From assembly GCF_020360975.1 (NCBI RefSeq), contig NW_025408667.1:10664001-10728000 (forward strand): a stretch of DNA of 64,000 nucleotides, in the 5' to 3' direction. The position numbers and the translations under genes are program-made. Below are positions 54,190-64,000 of this stretch, one piece after another. How positions within the stretch are numbered: the first letter of the stretch is position 1; the number at the start of each line of letters is the position of its first letter. Source of the stretch: Hirsutella rhossiliensis. Lineage: Eukaryota > Ascomycota > Sordariomycetes > Hypocreales > Ophiocordycipitaceae. The notes under the pieces were generated by a model that searched no databases, was not told the DNA's origin, and worked only from the letters and a program-made list of their open reading frames with translations.

Positions 54190-56093
54190 TGCCTGAAAAA
54201 ATCTGCATTACGCCCCGGTGTGTGTTCTGCCAATTCGAGATTGATGACGGAGACGACTTTACTATAGGTCTGTTGTCACCCACAAAGTATGTCTCATTAA
54301 AAGCTGACGCCTTCATCGCCACAAGACGTGCGAGGGTCGTGGCAACGTAAAACGGCCGGGCAGTCACCGATCCAGCTCGTCTGCAATGACCTTGACTGCC
54401 CCGATATTCAATATGGTTGCCATTCTTACTGTCTTCGGGTCGCTGGTCTCAGTTGCTCACGAGAGTTTGTCGAGGCAACAAAGCACACCTATATCCCCAC
54501 TGAACAGGAAGAGAGTCGACGTCGCCAATGGATATGCCATTGCCTGACCCTACTGCTTTCGAGAAAGTATGCAAATGAGGGGCTCCACTTAACGCCAGAG
54601 CTCTGCCTCCTAATAGCGGAGTACCTTCTTCAGGTATACTCAGTGGTGAAGGCTAGAAGCTTATGGTCGCCTGATCGGAGACAATGTGGTAGCATTACCA
54701 CATCCAGGAGTATATGGTATGGGACCATCGAGTTTGAGGGTACTGAATATGTCTCATCGCTGTCCAATACTCGCAGCGAGCACACTTGGGAGTTAATTTG
54801 TCCGCACCAAGACCGCTATGAGTCTCTACTTATAGCAGAGAATTATCTTGGAATTACGAAGTTGCTACTAGCTGGCTCAAAAGATACGCTAGCTATCGAT
54901 GAAAGTCCTGGGATATGGTGGCGTACTATCCGTTTTGGTGGTCGTGAGTTAATCATTGACGTAGAATCGGATGTAAGTCGCTCATCTAGTATTACGATAT
55001 TCCAGCTAACCCGTCTCAGGGTATAAAACTACGCCGACTAATAGTTCAGAAACAAGGACCAATTGCCTGGAACATCCCGGAACCCAGCCAAGTTCGATTT
55101 CATTATTTCACCGATGTTGCCGGAGGGATGAATGCCACCCCTGAGATCGTCCCTACACAACGACGGGAGGAACATGCCGGCCTAAACTGGCCGGAAAAAT
55201 TTCCCGCCCGAATGACTTCTTTCAAGTGCAACTATCCTGCGACGACTGGTTACTCCGTTTTCTGGGCAAGTGGTCTGGCGCTATTTCACGCCCATGTAGA
55301 CGGTGAAGATATGTCTTTTTACCGGACAGCTTCCCATGCCTCCTGGTTATACATGCCTATCGACTCGGATGAGTTTATTACAGAAATCTGGCAGCGTAAG
55401 GCCTGGGTCCCTCGAGAAAGAGCAGTTGGTGTAGGTCGACGAATCTCCTATCTCAGAGTAATGAAGCTGACGATATGGAAAATTAAGCTCAAGACGAACA
55501 AGGGCCGCACTTTTATAGCAGGGGCCTATTTGAAGCAGCTATGGCCGCCCAAACCGTTCGAATTGGTCGAGCGACTTGGCTATGAAACTAGCAGAATTTT
55601 TTACGAGGACTCAAGCAACGGTATAGGCGTTCTAGCTTTCGCGAACTCCATGCCTAATTTGGAGAGTCTTCCCTTGTCATACCCCCAACCGACTCAAAAT
55701 AGATTATACGTAGCTACGGAGGATTTTTTTTTTTCGTCGCATCGACTAGGAGGTTTGGCAGAAATCACTCCATGCATCATGAAGAATGGCGTTGGTGTAG
55801 CAGGCATGGTCCTACTTTTCTCGAACGGTCATCGAGAAAGCGTTGGACAGGTAAGGCTGGACTCGCTGGGCCCCTCAACCACCGTCGTTAATACGCCTTC
55901 GTGGTTCCTCGCGTTTAAGAGGATGAACGGTATATATCCTTACGTTACAGCGCTCGGAACAACTCTATCTGAGGTAGAGAGGGGCAGCGACCTTGTTATG
56001 CAACTGTTTTGCGATGGAACCTTGGAATGGATCTGGTCTCGCCGGCAGTGTTTAGTCATATACGAGGGTCAAAGAAGCTTTGAAACTGTATAG
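54190..56093 (+). CDS. Hypothetical fungal protein with N-terminal Cys-rich motif, multi-exon
   Basis: The proposed start is ATG 54190 (MPEKICITPRCVFCQFEIDD). Its CVFC, with later Cys/His residues (VCNDLDCPDIQYGCHSYC), suggests a small zinc-binding N-terminal unit. The main part is open from about 54328 to 54972 (including LHLTPELCLLIAEYLLQVYS). A 47-bp phase-0 intron (GTAAGT at 54973, CAG ending 55019) leads into exon 55020-56093 (GIKLRRLIVQKQG through YEGQRSFETV). Between 54283 and 54363 the two parts are in different frames; a GTATGT donor at about 54287 suggests another intron, but no acceptor that keeps the frame is clear, so a small frameshift is also possible. About 600 residues. No function is assigned; it resembles a fungal family with a zinc-binding head and beta-rich body. 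Confidence 0.5.
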
Positions 56094-56580
56094 GGCCGGG
56101 CTTAAGTAGCTGCTGTCTGACGGTTTTTCTTTTTCGATTCTATATGGCTGCTTTGAGAAGACTTTTCTGGCGATCTCGTGTTGAGTCCACATTTCACTTC
56201 ACCTTGGAAATTTCTGCCCGACGGAAAACGGCACACGGCGATGTTACCACAGAATTTTCTTGTGTCCTTCCTCAGATGGGACGCTGTTCTGTCTTGTTGC
56301 GTCACACCTATTGATACAGCAACGCCATGCCCTCATTTTTACGAACAGATGTTCCTCGTTTCAACGGCTATCACGCGCTAGAAAAAGCACACATCCGAGA
56401 TGTTTCGGAGGAAGCGGTCAGGAATCGCGTTATGCTATCATATAAGAAGCCTAAAAGGCGTCTATTCTCGGGATATTATGGGTTCTTCAGAGATCAATCA
56501 ATTGAATCACTGGCCCCCGTTCTTCAATCTCTGTTTCGTTGTGTGGACACCACAATGAGGTTCGAGTCGGGATTTGATTC

Positions 56581-57109
56581 TGTTGACGGAAGAGGCAATA
56601 AAACCACACATCAGGGGGTCAGCCAAGTCAAGGCACAAGCCACAGGGTCAGGAGGGTCACTGCGGTGACCCCCTGACGCCCTCTGTAGTCTGATACTGTC
56701 AGCGGCACGGCTGACAGCACAGAGGAAGTGAAAGGGGCATAAAAGAGGTAAAAACAGTGATGCATGTCTCTTCTAACTACAGGGACATAAGGGAAGTCTT
56801 ATATAGGTACAAATACCCCTTATGGCCCCTCATTTGGGTGCTTCGGAGAGTCCCACTACATGTGTCAGCCTTCTGAGCTGTATCAGACTACAGAGGGCGT
56901 CAGGGGGTCACCGCAGTGACCCTCCTGACCCTGTGGCTTGTGCCTTGACTTGGCTGACCCCCTGATGTGTGGTTTTATTGCCTCTTCCGTCAACAGTACC
57001 TATATAAGACTTCCCTTATGTCCCTGTAGTTAGAAGAGACATGCATCACTGTTTTTACCTCTTTTATGCCCCTTTCACTTCCACTGTGCTGTCAGCCGTG
57101 CCGCTGACA
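56581..57109 (+). repeat. Composite solo LTR with 5-bp target duplication
   Basis: It starts TGTTGACGGAAGAGG and ends CCGCTGACA (TG...CA) and is flanked by GATTC at 56576-56580 and 57110-57114. The two ends (56581-56696 and 56996-57109) match the ends of the solo LTR at 59526-59824, but about 75 bp of the middle are missing and replaced by an inverted second LTR. The TATA-like TATATAAG near the 3' part may be the LTR promoter. Confidence 0.9.
56697..56995 (-). repeat. Inverted LTR nested in the previous LTR
   Basis: A 299-bp copy, the same length as the LTR at 59526-59824, in reverse orientation (starts TGTCAGCGGCACGG, ends TTCCGTCAACA). The flanking five bases differ (GATAC left, GTACC right), so no target duplication remains and about 75 bp of the host LTR are lost. 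Confidence 0.88.
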
Positions 57110-57430
57110 GATTCACATATCATTGGGATTCCCCGGAGGACAGTGGCCCTTCGTAAAGACCCCTTAGACATGCGATCGAGCGGAGAAGCACCTATCGTGA
57201 AGCCACCTGGTCTCTGGAGTACCCCGACTACGCTCTGTTGAAAAGTAAGTTAGAAACCTCTGGTGTGATCGCCAACTGGCCACCCATTCTTCTCCCTTCG
57301 CCAACTTGTGTGCGAACTTCGTGAGAGTAGAGATTACCAAATCTGATGGGTGCGGGGTAAGAAGCGGGGCTCGAAAGCAGAACCCATGATCACATGACAG
57401 CGCTTAGGTAGCGCTAGTAATCATCCCAAC

Positions 57431-57869
57431 CATGCCCAACTACGACAAACTTTACAACGACACGTTTCCCCCGACAAGCGGCAAAGGAGATCAGCTCGCA
57501 AAAGTGCGACCGGCTGTATCTCCCCCAAAGAACCGAAAACCTTCCAACCAAGCCACTTTGAGCAGCTAAGCCTTGCGACATGAGTGTTGCAAGTACCGCA
57601 TCTCCTCCTGTTCGCGCGTCACTGACCTTTGCTAGGACAGCAAGGACATCCCACGCGGGGTACCATACAAGCAGGCACCGGCGGATATCGAAGTTACTAG
57701 CAAAATTCACCTGGAGATAATTCAAGCACCGGCCCAAGTATTTGAGGGAGATATACGACGATGGGGTTACTGGCCGCCAGGAAATGGCCAAAGGTCTGGA
57801 ATAGTCGGAGTAGGATGTCGCATTGAGCTACTTCCTCCGGGATCAATTATTATTACAGATCCATCTTGA
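57431..57869 (+). other. Possible exons of an unrecognised gene
   Basis: A short ATG frame (57431-57568, MPNYDKLYNDTFPPTSGKGD) is followed, after a GT...AG-like gap (donor near 57588, TAG ending about 57635), by an open frame from about 57636 to 57869 that includes VPYKQAPADIEVTSKIHLEI and VGCRIELLPPGSIIITDPS. Good amino acid composition suggests real coding, but the exon links are not solved because the first frame stops before the donor. The last bases overlap the 3' end of the zinc-finger gene on the other strand. Confidence 0.3.
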
Positions 57870-59244
57870 GAGGGTCAGCATGGATCAACATCCGATACTT
57901 AATTATAAAACGCAGTCCCCGATGCCTATCCACCTTCACCTTCACCTCCCAGTCCCCCCAAGGGTCAATGTCCACACTCATGCATGTAGAACGAGGAATT
58001 TTCAGCTGTCTTTCCATGCGGAAAGCCCTGGAGGCCTCTAAGCAGTGCCAAAGGTCTTTGAAAGCATTCTCGAGGTCATGACAACGCAAACCAATATCGT
58101 CGAAGATTGTAGATTTCAAGTCTTGGGCACGTTGCCTGGTTAACTCTTGTACGTAGCGTTCAATGTATTCGTTTTGTCCTGGCAGCTTGGGAAGCATGTA
58201 TTTCAAAATCTCGGACCGCATGATTTCTTCCTCAACTGAATCTTGCCGAGTGGCTGCTGTTGTGTTCATATTTATGTTCAGCTGTTCATCATGGGGTGCC
58301 GAGACTAAGTTGGTGCCGAAAATAGCAGCCGTCGACTCGGGATTAACCGCGCTAGTATCTGAAGCCAGCTGGTTATCAGTCTGGTCTGTGTTTGTGTTCG
58401 CAATTTCAACACCGCACACGGAAGACTCTGCAAGAGAGATGCCAAGCCTCTGCCTTGGCGGCGGTAAGGTAGCATGCTGGTGCCCGGACGTTGATACTTG
58501 ATCTGCTGACTGTCCGGGATGTTGTATAGCCTTAAGACACTGTCGTTTGCTCGATCTCTCTTGGTTACTCGACTCAGGAGCTTTGTGTACCAGGCCTTCA
58601 AGAGTATTTCTATCACTCATCGTATCGGTAGCTCCGCCATTGCGTGACATCATTCGCAGGGCATTCGGTACGTTTCGCAGAAGTTCAAGTAGTCGATTGT
58701 CTGAGCGTGCCCGTAACGCTCGTTTAACGCTAGTGATATATGCTTTCCTTTCAGGTGTGTCGCCCCGGCATTTCTGGGCATGTTTGAAGAATCTACTCGC
58801 ATTGTTAGAGACATGAGTGTGACAGTCGAGACACATCTCATGACAGCTAATATCTATTCCCGCCTTAGCATGCATGCCTTCCATGTATTCCTTGACACAG
58901 GCTACTCACGGACGAGGAAGTGCTGCCGAACGGACATGCCCTGCTTTGAAGATCCCTTTTGGCAATTTTCAAATGGGCATTCCACATGATCGTAGACAAC
59001 GAAGCCTACTGCCTCGTCTTCTGGTTCTGCTACCGCGGCGGCGCCGATATTTGCATGGATGCGGCAGTCCTCATACTCCTTTGCTCGTTCTTTCGCTCTC
59101 TCCTTCGACAAGTTAGACTAGCTTGTTGTAATATTCAAAGTATCTTACCCGATATTCATCGAGGTGTATCTCTAACGAGTCTCTGGATAGAAAGTATGCC
59201 GAGCAATAGCAACAATGCCACTGCTCTGTTGTCCCGGTGGCCAT
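57853..59244 (-). CDS. C2H2-type zinc-finger protein, multi-exon
   Basis: Starts at ATG 59244 (MATGTTEQWHCCYCSAYF), with a finger-like CCYCSAYFLSRDSLEIHLDE. An intron begins GTAAGA near 59146 and ends at CGAAG near 59106. The next part (ERAKERAKEYEDCRIHAN, then VECPFENCQKG) ends near 58902. Between 58902 and 58884 the frames differ by one: either a ~50-bp intron is spliced or there is a frameshift. The rest is open to 57853: CHEMCLDCHTHVSNNASRFF (a second Cys/His cluster), a linker, then a long Ser/Gln/Thr-rich region and a C-terminal helical part. About 400-420 residues. This is likely a DNA- or RNA-binding regulator of a fungal family; no specific function is assigned. Confidence 0.55.
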
Positions 59245-59525
59245 GATGCTGGTCGGCACGTAGGGCGTGTCAAGTTGAGATGGGTATACGTAGACTGGAT
59301 TTGAAAGGAGCTCTTGTTGGAAGGAAAGCGGGGTAACGCTCCTCGGCGAGCGAAAGACGCTATCCCTTTAGAGGGGCCAGGTGCCAGCAATGTACATTTC
59401 TTACAGGGATATACATACGTAAACCAATCACCGATCAAAAGGGCAATAGCATGGGACGGATTAATATTCGGAACGCAACGTTCTTCCGCGGAGGTTTGGA
59501 CTAGTGGCTATCAGATTACTGTCTC

Positions 59526-59824
59526 TGTTGACGGAAGAGGCAATAAAACCACACATCAGGGGGTCAGCCAAGTCAGGGCACAAGCCACAGGGTCAGGAGG
59601 GTCACTGCGGTGACCCCCTGACGCCCCCTGTAGTCTGATACAGCTCAGAAGGCTGAGACATGTAGTGGGACTCTCCGAAGCACCCAAATAAGGGGCCATA
59701 AAGGGTATCTGTACCTATATAGGACTTCCCTTATGTCCCTGTAGTTAGAAGAGACATGCATCACTGTTTTTACCTCTTTTATGCCCCTTTCACTTCCTCT
59801 GTGCTGTCAGCCGTGCCGCTGACA
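59526..59824 (+). repeat. Solo LTR, 299 bp, with GTCTC target duplication
   Basis: TG...CA ends (TGTTGACGG...GCTGACA) flanked by GTCTC at 59521-59525 and 59825-59829. It contains a TATA-like CTATATAGG near 59717. No internal retrotransposon sequence, primer site or coding region is attached. It inserted in an open frame (from about 59314, LLEGKRGNAPRRAKD) that stays open up to the insertion. Confidence 0.93.
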
Positions 59825-59829
59825 GTCTC

Positions 59830-60169
59830 TGTCGTCGTTGCTCAACTGTTTATAAATTATCATATTAATTCAGCCGAAGGCTGACTCTACATTAATCCAT
59901 AAGTTTTCCCAATAATGAGGCTTTGGTGCAGACAGGGGTCAATAAGTTTCCGGGTTGTGATTGGCCTAATATTTATATAGACGGCTGCAAAACGTGCAAC
60001 AACTGGACGACAACGGCTCTTAAAAAGTAGGACCCAGCTAGCAGCCCCCTTTCCCTGGTTTGATTAGGTACTAGAAATGTGCTTTACGTGGGCTTCATTC
60101 ACGCAATGCCTTTTCACGCCTTACTTGAATAAATAATACCTAACCCCTAGGTCTACTTATTTAGGGGTT
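59830..60169. other. A+T-rich intergenic stretch
   Basis: No coding sequence supported. It contains an inverted pair CAGCCGAAGGCTG at 59871-59883 (a small palindrome). Nothing else was seen. Confidence 0.4.
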
Positions 60170-60525
60170 CGATGCTCGCCGCGGCTGCTGCTCGTGACGA
60201 CAAGGCGGGCAACCTTGCGAAACAGGTCCATGTATGCATTGGCGCCCGTCTGACGCTGACGTCCAACCTCTGGCAATAAGTTGGCCTCTGCAATGGTGCT
60301 CGCGGCGCAGTGTACGACATTGCCTGGGCGCCTGGAGTTGACCCATTCCGAGACCAGCCATATGCTATAATGATTGAGTTTGACAAGTATAGCGGACCGG
60401 TATTCCTGACCACCGCCGATGGCAGGAAGGCTATGCCGATTCTATCAGTGGAGAGGGACTTCCTCTTGACCGGCCCACAGACTCGCAGCCTTCGGCTGGT
60501 TGTACATCTTGCACCACTGCCCTAA
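60170..60525 (+). pseudogene. Pif1-type helicase C-terminal scrap
   Basis: The plus frame reads CIGARLTLTSNLWQ, then an in-frame stop, then VGLCNGARGAVYDIAWAPG and FDKYSGPVFLTTADGRK. The order of the hydrophobic LTxNLW motif, the G-LxNGxRG loop and VYDI is characteristic of the C-terminal region of Pif1-like helicases. The stop and the lack of the rest make it non-functional. It is not part of the large Helitrons, whose C-terminal sequence is different. Confidence 0.7.
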
Positions 60526-60864
60526 AGTGCAAGGTGTGACGTAGTATTTTATGCCACTTCAATACTTCATGTAACCGTTTAGAGATTGCATTTGTGTTCC
60601 CCGGCCATGGAATGCTCCATGATGTTAGGGATCTGAAAAAGCCGACTGCCTCTTCCCGCCATTGGGGAACGATAGGTCGGTTTCCGTGAAGAGTGAACTC
60701 GCTCCTGAAAAAGTGCGACTGGATCCAGATTTCGATAACAAAGGACTCTAACACAACATTGGTTCATTCACAACCATTCGGCAAAGGACCAATCCCTCGG
60801 GCGCTTCTTCAGCGACAAGCGCCGAGATCCTCTGCCAAGCCAAGCGCCGAGATCCTCTGCCAAG
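60526..60864. other. Intergenic with a short tandem repeat
   Basis: At about 60818-60866 the unit AAGCGCCGAGATCCTCTGCC is present twice in tandem with AAGCC between copies. No coding sequence is recognised. Confidence 0.6.
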
Positions 60865-60869
60865 CCTAG

Positions 60870-61027
60870 TGTTGGAGGACTCCAGCCGGATCTAGAAGGT
60901 TCCATGGATACGGCGACTCCATCGCCTGAGTCTATATAGACTCAGATCATCATCACATCTGTAGCTAGATAGACAGGCATCAATAGATCGTTGTCTCATC
61001 CTTTCCAGTCCGCAGGTGCGGACAACA
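60870..61027 (+). repeat. 158-bp solo LTR with CCTAG target duplication
   Basis: Starts TGTTGGAGGACTCC and ends GCGGACAACA, with inverted TGTTG/CAACA ends. It is flanked by CCTAG at 60865-60869 and 61028-61032. The centre holds GAGTCTATATAGACTC, a palindromic TATA-like core. The short length and ends are typical of a Copia-like LTR, but without an internal region the superfamily is inferred. Confidence 0.88.
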
Positions 61028-61081
61028 CCTAGCGTTTAAGGCAACGTAGAAATGGGCTTGACTGCCGTCGCCGAAGGTTGT

Positions 61082-61585
61082 TCAAACCTGGACCTGAAGT
61101 GGCGATGTCGACGGGTCGAGAACGCCTGAATCAACGCGCCATGGACCAAGCCTCTGGCAATGCTTGGCCAGTTCGAGAGCCAACTTTGCGTCAGATTTTG
61201 CTTGCTCTTGAGCGAAATACAAGGCGGACTGGAAGCGAACAGTGCTACCGATGTAATTGTCGGTGTCTTTCGATTTCATCTGCTCTCGCAAGCGCGCTCT
61301 CTCAAGCTTGTCGGGGTCTGGAATCACTGGGGTAAATAGCCGCCTGGCGCCGCCGCCGCGGAAACAGTCGTCCAAGAATATTCGTGACTGCCGCAATGCC
61401 CAATACGGTTCATCGACGCCGCGATTGCCATGCGGCTTCGGCAGACTGCTGAAGTAGTTTTCTGGCCATGTCGCAAACAGATTGTATAAGGCATCATTGT
61501 CGCCATCGCCGTAGTGAGGCTCAGGGTCGAACAGAGCATGCGATGTTTGTGTCTGGCCGTCGCCAGGAGACACGATGGTGGTCAT
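61082..61585 (-). CDS. Hypothetical protein, 167 residues
   Basis: The start is ATG 61585 (MTTIVSPGDGQTQTSHALFD). The open frame extends to 61807, but the upstream part is hydrophobic and unlike the rest. It is acidic and Tyr-rich at the front (FDPEPHYGDGDNDALYNLF) and helical and charged at the back (LERARLREQMKSKD, then ALYFAQEQAKSDAKLALELA). No family is recognised. It is divergent from the truncated LINE gag that starts at 61838, 250 bp away. Confidence 0.45.
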   Translation of the reverse strand: MTTIVSPGDGQTQTSHALFDPEPHYGDGDNDALYNLFATWPENYFSSLPKPHGNRGVDEPYWALRQSRIFLDDCFRGGGARRLFTPVIPDPDKLERARLREQMKSKDTDNYIGSTVRFQSALYFAQEQAKSDAKLALELAKHCQRLGPWRVDSGVLDPSTSPLQVQV

Positions 61586-61837
61586 ATCGCTGATCCTAGT
61601 ATGGCTGAAATGGAGAAGACTCAAAATTCTAGGATAACTACAGATAACTACCTTTTTCTGGCCAGGAGAAATGGCTGGGAAAGTGATGGTTGGAACGAAA
61701 AGTTCGAAAAACCAGCCATGCACTGGGAAAAAACGCTCCAGACCAGGCCTCACCCGAAACAGGAGGGCCAACGCACACCCTAAAATCAGTTTAAACACTT
61801 CCATCAAAATCTACGCACTCGATTCGCCCTCGCCGCG

Positions 61838-62372
61838 ATGGCGCGCCGCGCCCAGAGCGTCGGGGGGGTGGACGAGGTGCCGATGGCGATCGACGGCGGC
61901 ACGAAAGGATTGGCGCAGAGTATGCACCACCCCAACGCCGGCCAGGGAGCGTTCACAACGACACAGCATGCTGATCCCCACCCTCCTACGGACCGAGACC
62001 AGCTCGAGGAACACGTGCGAGAAGCCTACCGAAATATCGCCAGCCTGGTGCAGCGGGAGACCTTCCAAGGCGTCTGGGAGGCCATCCAAAAGCTTTTACG
62101 TGCCGACCGCGTGGCGCACGCACCACGTGGCCAAACCTCGGATAAATTCACCACCACGAAAGCAGAACTCTCGGCAACAGTCAAGGAAGCGGTAGAAGCA
62201 GCAATGGGAGGCAAGACTATGAAGAAGACTTGGGCGGAGATTGCAGCCGGCGCGCACACTACTCGCCAACACCAGGTACCCGCGGAGAAACCGGTCCCTG
62301 CTCGCTTCGACAGGGAAGTGGTGGTCCGCGGCAGCGGCATTACTCAAGAGCTAAAACAACGCCGCCCCCCGG
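61838..62372 (+). pseudogene. LINE (Tad1-like) ORF1 N-terminal fragment
   Basis: The frame from ATG 61838 (MARRAQSVGGVDEVPMAID) includes TWAEIAAGAHTTRQHQVPAE and FDREVVVRGSGITQELKQR, the conserved start of fungal LINE ORF1 proteins before their zinc knuckles. Similarity ends abruptly after PPEI at about 62372, just before the 29-bp repeat at 62376. The rest of ORF1 and the whole of ORF2 are missing. It is a different copy from the gag at 251-1456, with little sequence similarity beyond the family. Confidence 0.65.
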
Positions 62373-62375
62373 AAA

Positions 62376-62404
62376 TAAGGGATTTTCCGATGATCTGCCG
62401 GATC
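62376..62404 (+). repeat. 29-bp dispersed repeat, copy 2
   Basis: Identical to the minus strand of 14677-14705. It begins four bases after the LINE ORF1 similarity ends, so it marks the breakpoint of whatever cut the LINE. Confidence 0.8.
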
Positions 62405-62969
62405 TGGCGATTTGCCGGATTGTGGCGACTTCGCACGCTCAACATCAATCGACGATAGCTCAACAGCCACGGTGCCAATTGACGTATCCTTTGAGTGCCT
62501 GAATCGTCAGAAGCAGGGAAAGTCTAGGATATATTTAGAAGTTTTATCTAGGGGGCAATGCGCTGCGGTGCTGACATCAAACGAAGCAACGGCCAAAATA
62601 GGATTCCGACAGATTGTGTAAGTCATTTCGGCCAACACAGCAAAACAGAACATTATTGACTTTCATCGTGGGCTTTAATCATGTGGGATTCTCCTATTAT
62701 ATCCATAGCGCAGAAATTGGCTCAGGATACTGCCAAAAATGGGGGTTGGAAGGGCGACCTAGATAACCTCATTCTAAGCACCCGTAATGAGCCAGATTGA
62801 ACGTGATTCGACGCTACGAGCATCTTCTGAAAAGAACCTACCTATGTATCTGAATGTAAGGTTTATTTTTAGCTTGAACTTCAGTGCGCGAGGCTCCTCT
62901 TTCACACCTGACAAGGAAAGACGCGCACGAAAATTGAGAAACTCGACACCCTGCCCTAAAACACGTATA
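62405..62969. other. Unassigned stretch
   Basis: A plus frame at 62412-62621 includes IDVSFECLNRQKQGKSRIYL and EVLSRGQCAAVLTSNEA. It is open and well composed but unrecognised. It may be an exon or part of the element that begins with the 29-bp repeat. Nothing else is supported. Confidence 0.3.
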
Positions 62970-63960
62970 ACATGGATGAAAAGGGCTTTCTATTCCTTAC
63001 GAGCATTTGAACGAACATTTTATTCCTCTTATTAGAAGAAAACAAGGCAAAATTGCTCGGCGTATTAATAAATGGCAACCCATCCTCCATTACGTTCAAG
63101 ATGTGCGTCAGTCAAGAGATGGCATCGCTGCCCCCATTTCTCATCCACCAAGACAAGCCAGCACAAACCCTGGACTTTGGTTGGTGAAACGTGAATCAAG
63201 TCGTCAATGAATATTTTTTAACACGCCAAAAACGAGGTGGATGAATCACAATTTTGGAAAAGAGCAGCTCGTCAGTACGTTGGACCGGTTTACTAAGGCG
63301 AAGCTCGAAACGGTCGTGCTTTTCGCCTTTTGGTTACCGATGGCCACTTAAACATTTTAGTATGGATTTTATGGAGTGGTGTGACGGGCACCAGATGATC
63401 GTTGTGGTGTTTCCTCCTCATTCCACTCATCGGCTGCAACCCTTGATGCATCGTTATTCAGCCTCTCAGCAGCGTATATGTATAATCTTCTTCATTGTAC
63501 AGACAAATAAAAAAGGTTAATTAAATCGTTGAAAATGAAGCTCTAGACTGTGTTTTGGAACGCATTTCAGGAAGTAGTCGAGAAGACCTCTGTTGATGCT
63601 GGTCGCAACAGCCGAAGGCTGAGTAGCACCCTCGAAAGCCCTCAATGTGCGTTTTAAGTGATTTATATGAGAGCTTAAGTTAGAAGAGAACAGGTAGTCA
63701 CAAGCACCAGCGCAGGCAGGGCGGTAAGGCTCCAAAAGATGATCTCTTCTGCTGTACAGATTGGAATGCAGACGAGGTGTTTAGCTCTGCAAAAGTGGCT
63801 CAAACTCGCTAAAGAAATACAGCTTAAGGACCCCAACAAAAAGAAGAGGCTCTGAAGAAGGAGACCTGAAAGTTTCAGCAACAGAAGAAGGCGGCGGAGC
63901 AAAAGCTTTCGCTCTACAGAAGAGGAAGCAATGAGAGACGGAAATTGGGAGAAAACGACG
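62970..63960 (+). pseudogene. pogo-type transposase remnant
   Basis: Decayed plus-strand coding for a pogo-family transposase. Seen in order: NMDEKGFLFL near 62970-63000, LPPFLIHQDKPAQTLDFG near 63130-63180, then SMDFMEWCDGHQMIVVVFPP and HSTHRLQPL near 63360-63450 (the region around the last catalytic residues), and a basic, helical C-terminus near 63730-63950. Frames change several times and stops are present. It differs from the pogo copy at 10-12 kb, so it is a separate family member. No TIRs are visible within the window. Confidence 0.6.
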
Positions 63961-64000
63961 GATGACGGAGGCCGTGAAGCAAAATATGGAGGTAAATTGG

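Larger units (their letters stand above)
56327..57241 (+). pseudogene. Small ORF split by an LTR insertion
   Basis: The frame from ATG 56327 (MPSFLRTDVPRFNGYHALEK) is open to the target duplication at 56576-56580, and the same frame resumes at 57110 (DSHIIGIPRRTVALRKD) to a stop at 57241. With the LTR and one copy of GATTC set aside the two parts are one continuous frame of about 127 codons. No family is recognised, and the ORF may be only an exon of a larger gene. Frame continuity across an exact target duplication supports coding before the insertion. Confidence 0.45.

Noticed and set aside
53757..54350. 197-codon plus-strand ORF
   Set aside because: It runs antisense to the start of the CENP-B-like gene region, has no motif, and its tail is the start of the gene at 54190 read in the same frame.

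Overview
The window looks like a transposon-rich, accessory-type region of a filamentous ascomycete (Pezizomycotina) genome. The evidence is the short GT...AG introns of about 45-100 bp, several fungal-type gene families (a kinase-like protein with an HGD motif, a chromodomain-like protein, a C2H2-type zinc-finger protein), and the mix of elements: LINE, MULE, hAT, pogo/Fot, Tc1/mariner, Helitrons and LTRs. No rRNA, CRISPR array or bacterial-type operon was seen. Coding sequence is mostly G+C-rich, and element decay is mainly by small indels, with no obvious C-to-T decay.

Layout. (1) 0.25-5.4 kb: a LINE gag gene (minus), head to head with a decayed MULE transposase (plus). The MULE ORF was split by a 945-bp hAT element with 22-bp terminal inverted repeats (TIRs) and an 8-bp target duplication. 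(2) 5.4-9.6 kb: non-coding sequence, a 273-bp MITE-like element, a Helitron helicase scrap and the 5' part of a fungal gene. (3) 9.6-13.5 kb: an A+T-rich island carrying a large ORF with weak similarity to the uracil-DNA-glycosylase fold. It was split by a 2,190-bp pogo/Fot element whose 79-bp TIRs are perfect; without the element and one TA the reading frame is continuous. The composition and close gene spacing suggest foreign, possibly viral, origin. (4) 14.57 kb: a tRNA-like gene. (5) 14.8-36.2 kb: two near-identical ~10-kb Helitrons tail to tail, giving a 21-kb inverted repeat. The 1.1-kb spacer holds part of a third copy. Each large copy carries a Rep-Pif1 helicase gene and a divergent cargo gene of a fungal family that may be OB-fold-like. 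(6) 36.5-41.1 kb: a Tc1/mariner element with TA duplications, then a decayed Helitron Rep gene of a different family with no helicase. (7) 42.6-59.2 kb: the most gene-like part, with a chromodomain-like protein, an intact kinase-like protein, small hypothetical proteins, a multi-pass membrane protein, a PD-(D/E)XK-like protein, a lone CENP-B-type DNA-binding protein and two multi-exon genes, broken up by LTR insertions. (8) 59.5-64 kb: solo LTRs, a Pif1 helicase scrap, a small hypothetical gene, a truncated LINE gag and a pogo remnant.

Much of the window is one record of nested insertion. Exact target duplications resolve hAT in MULE, pogo in the A+T-rich ORF, and an LTR (itself invaded by a second LTR) in a small ORF. 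All calls come from reading the sequence and recalling family features. No database search was run, so family names are inferences with the stated confidence.
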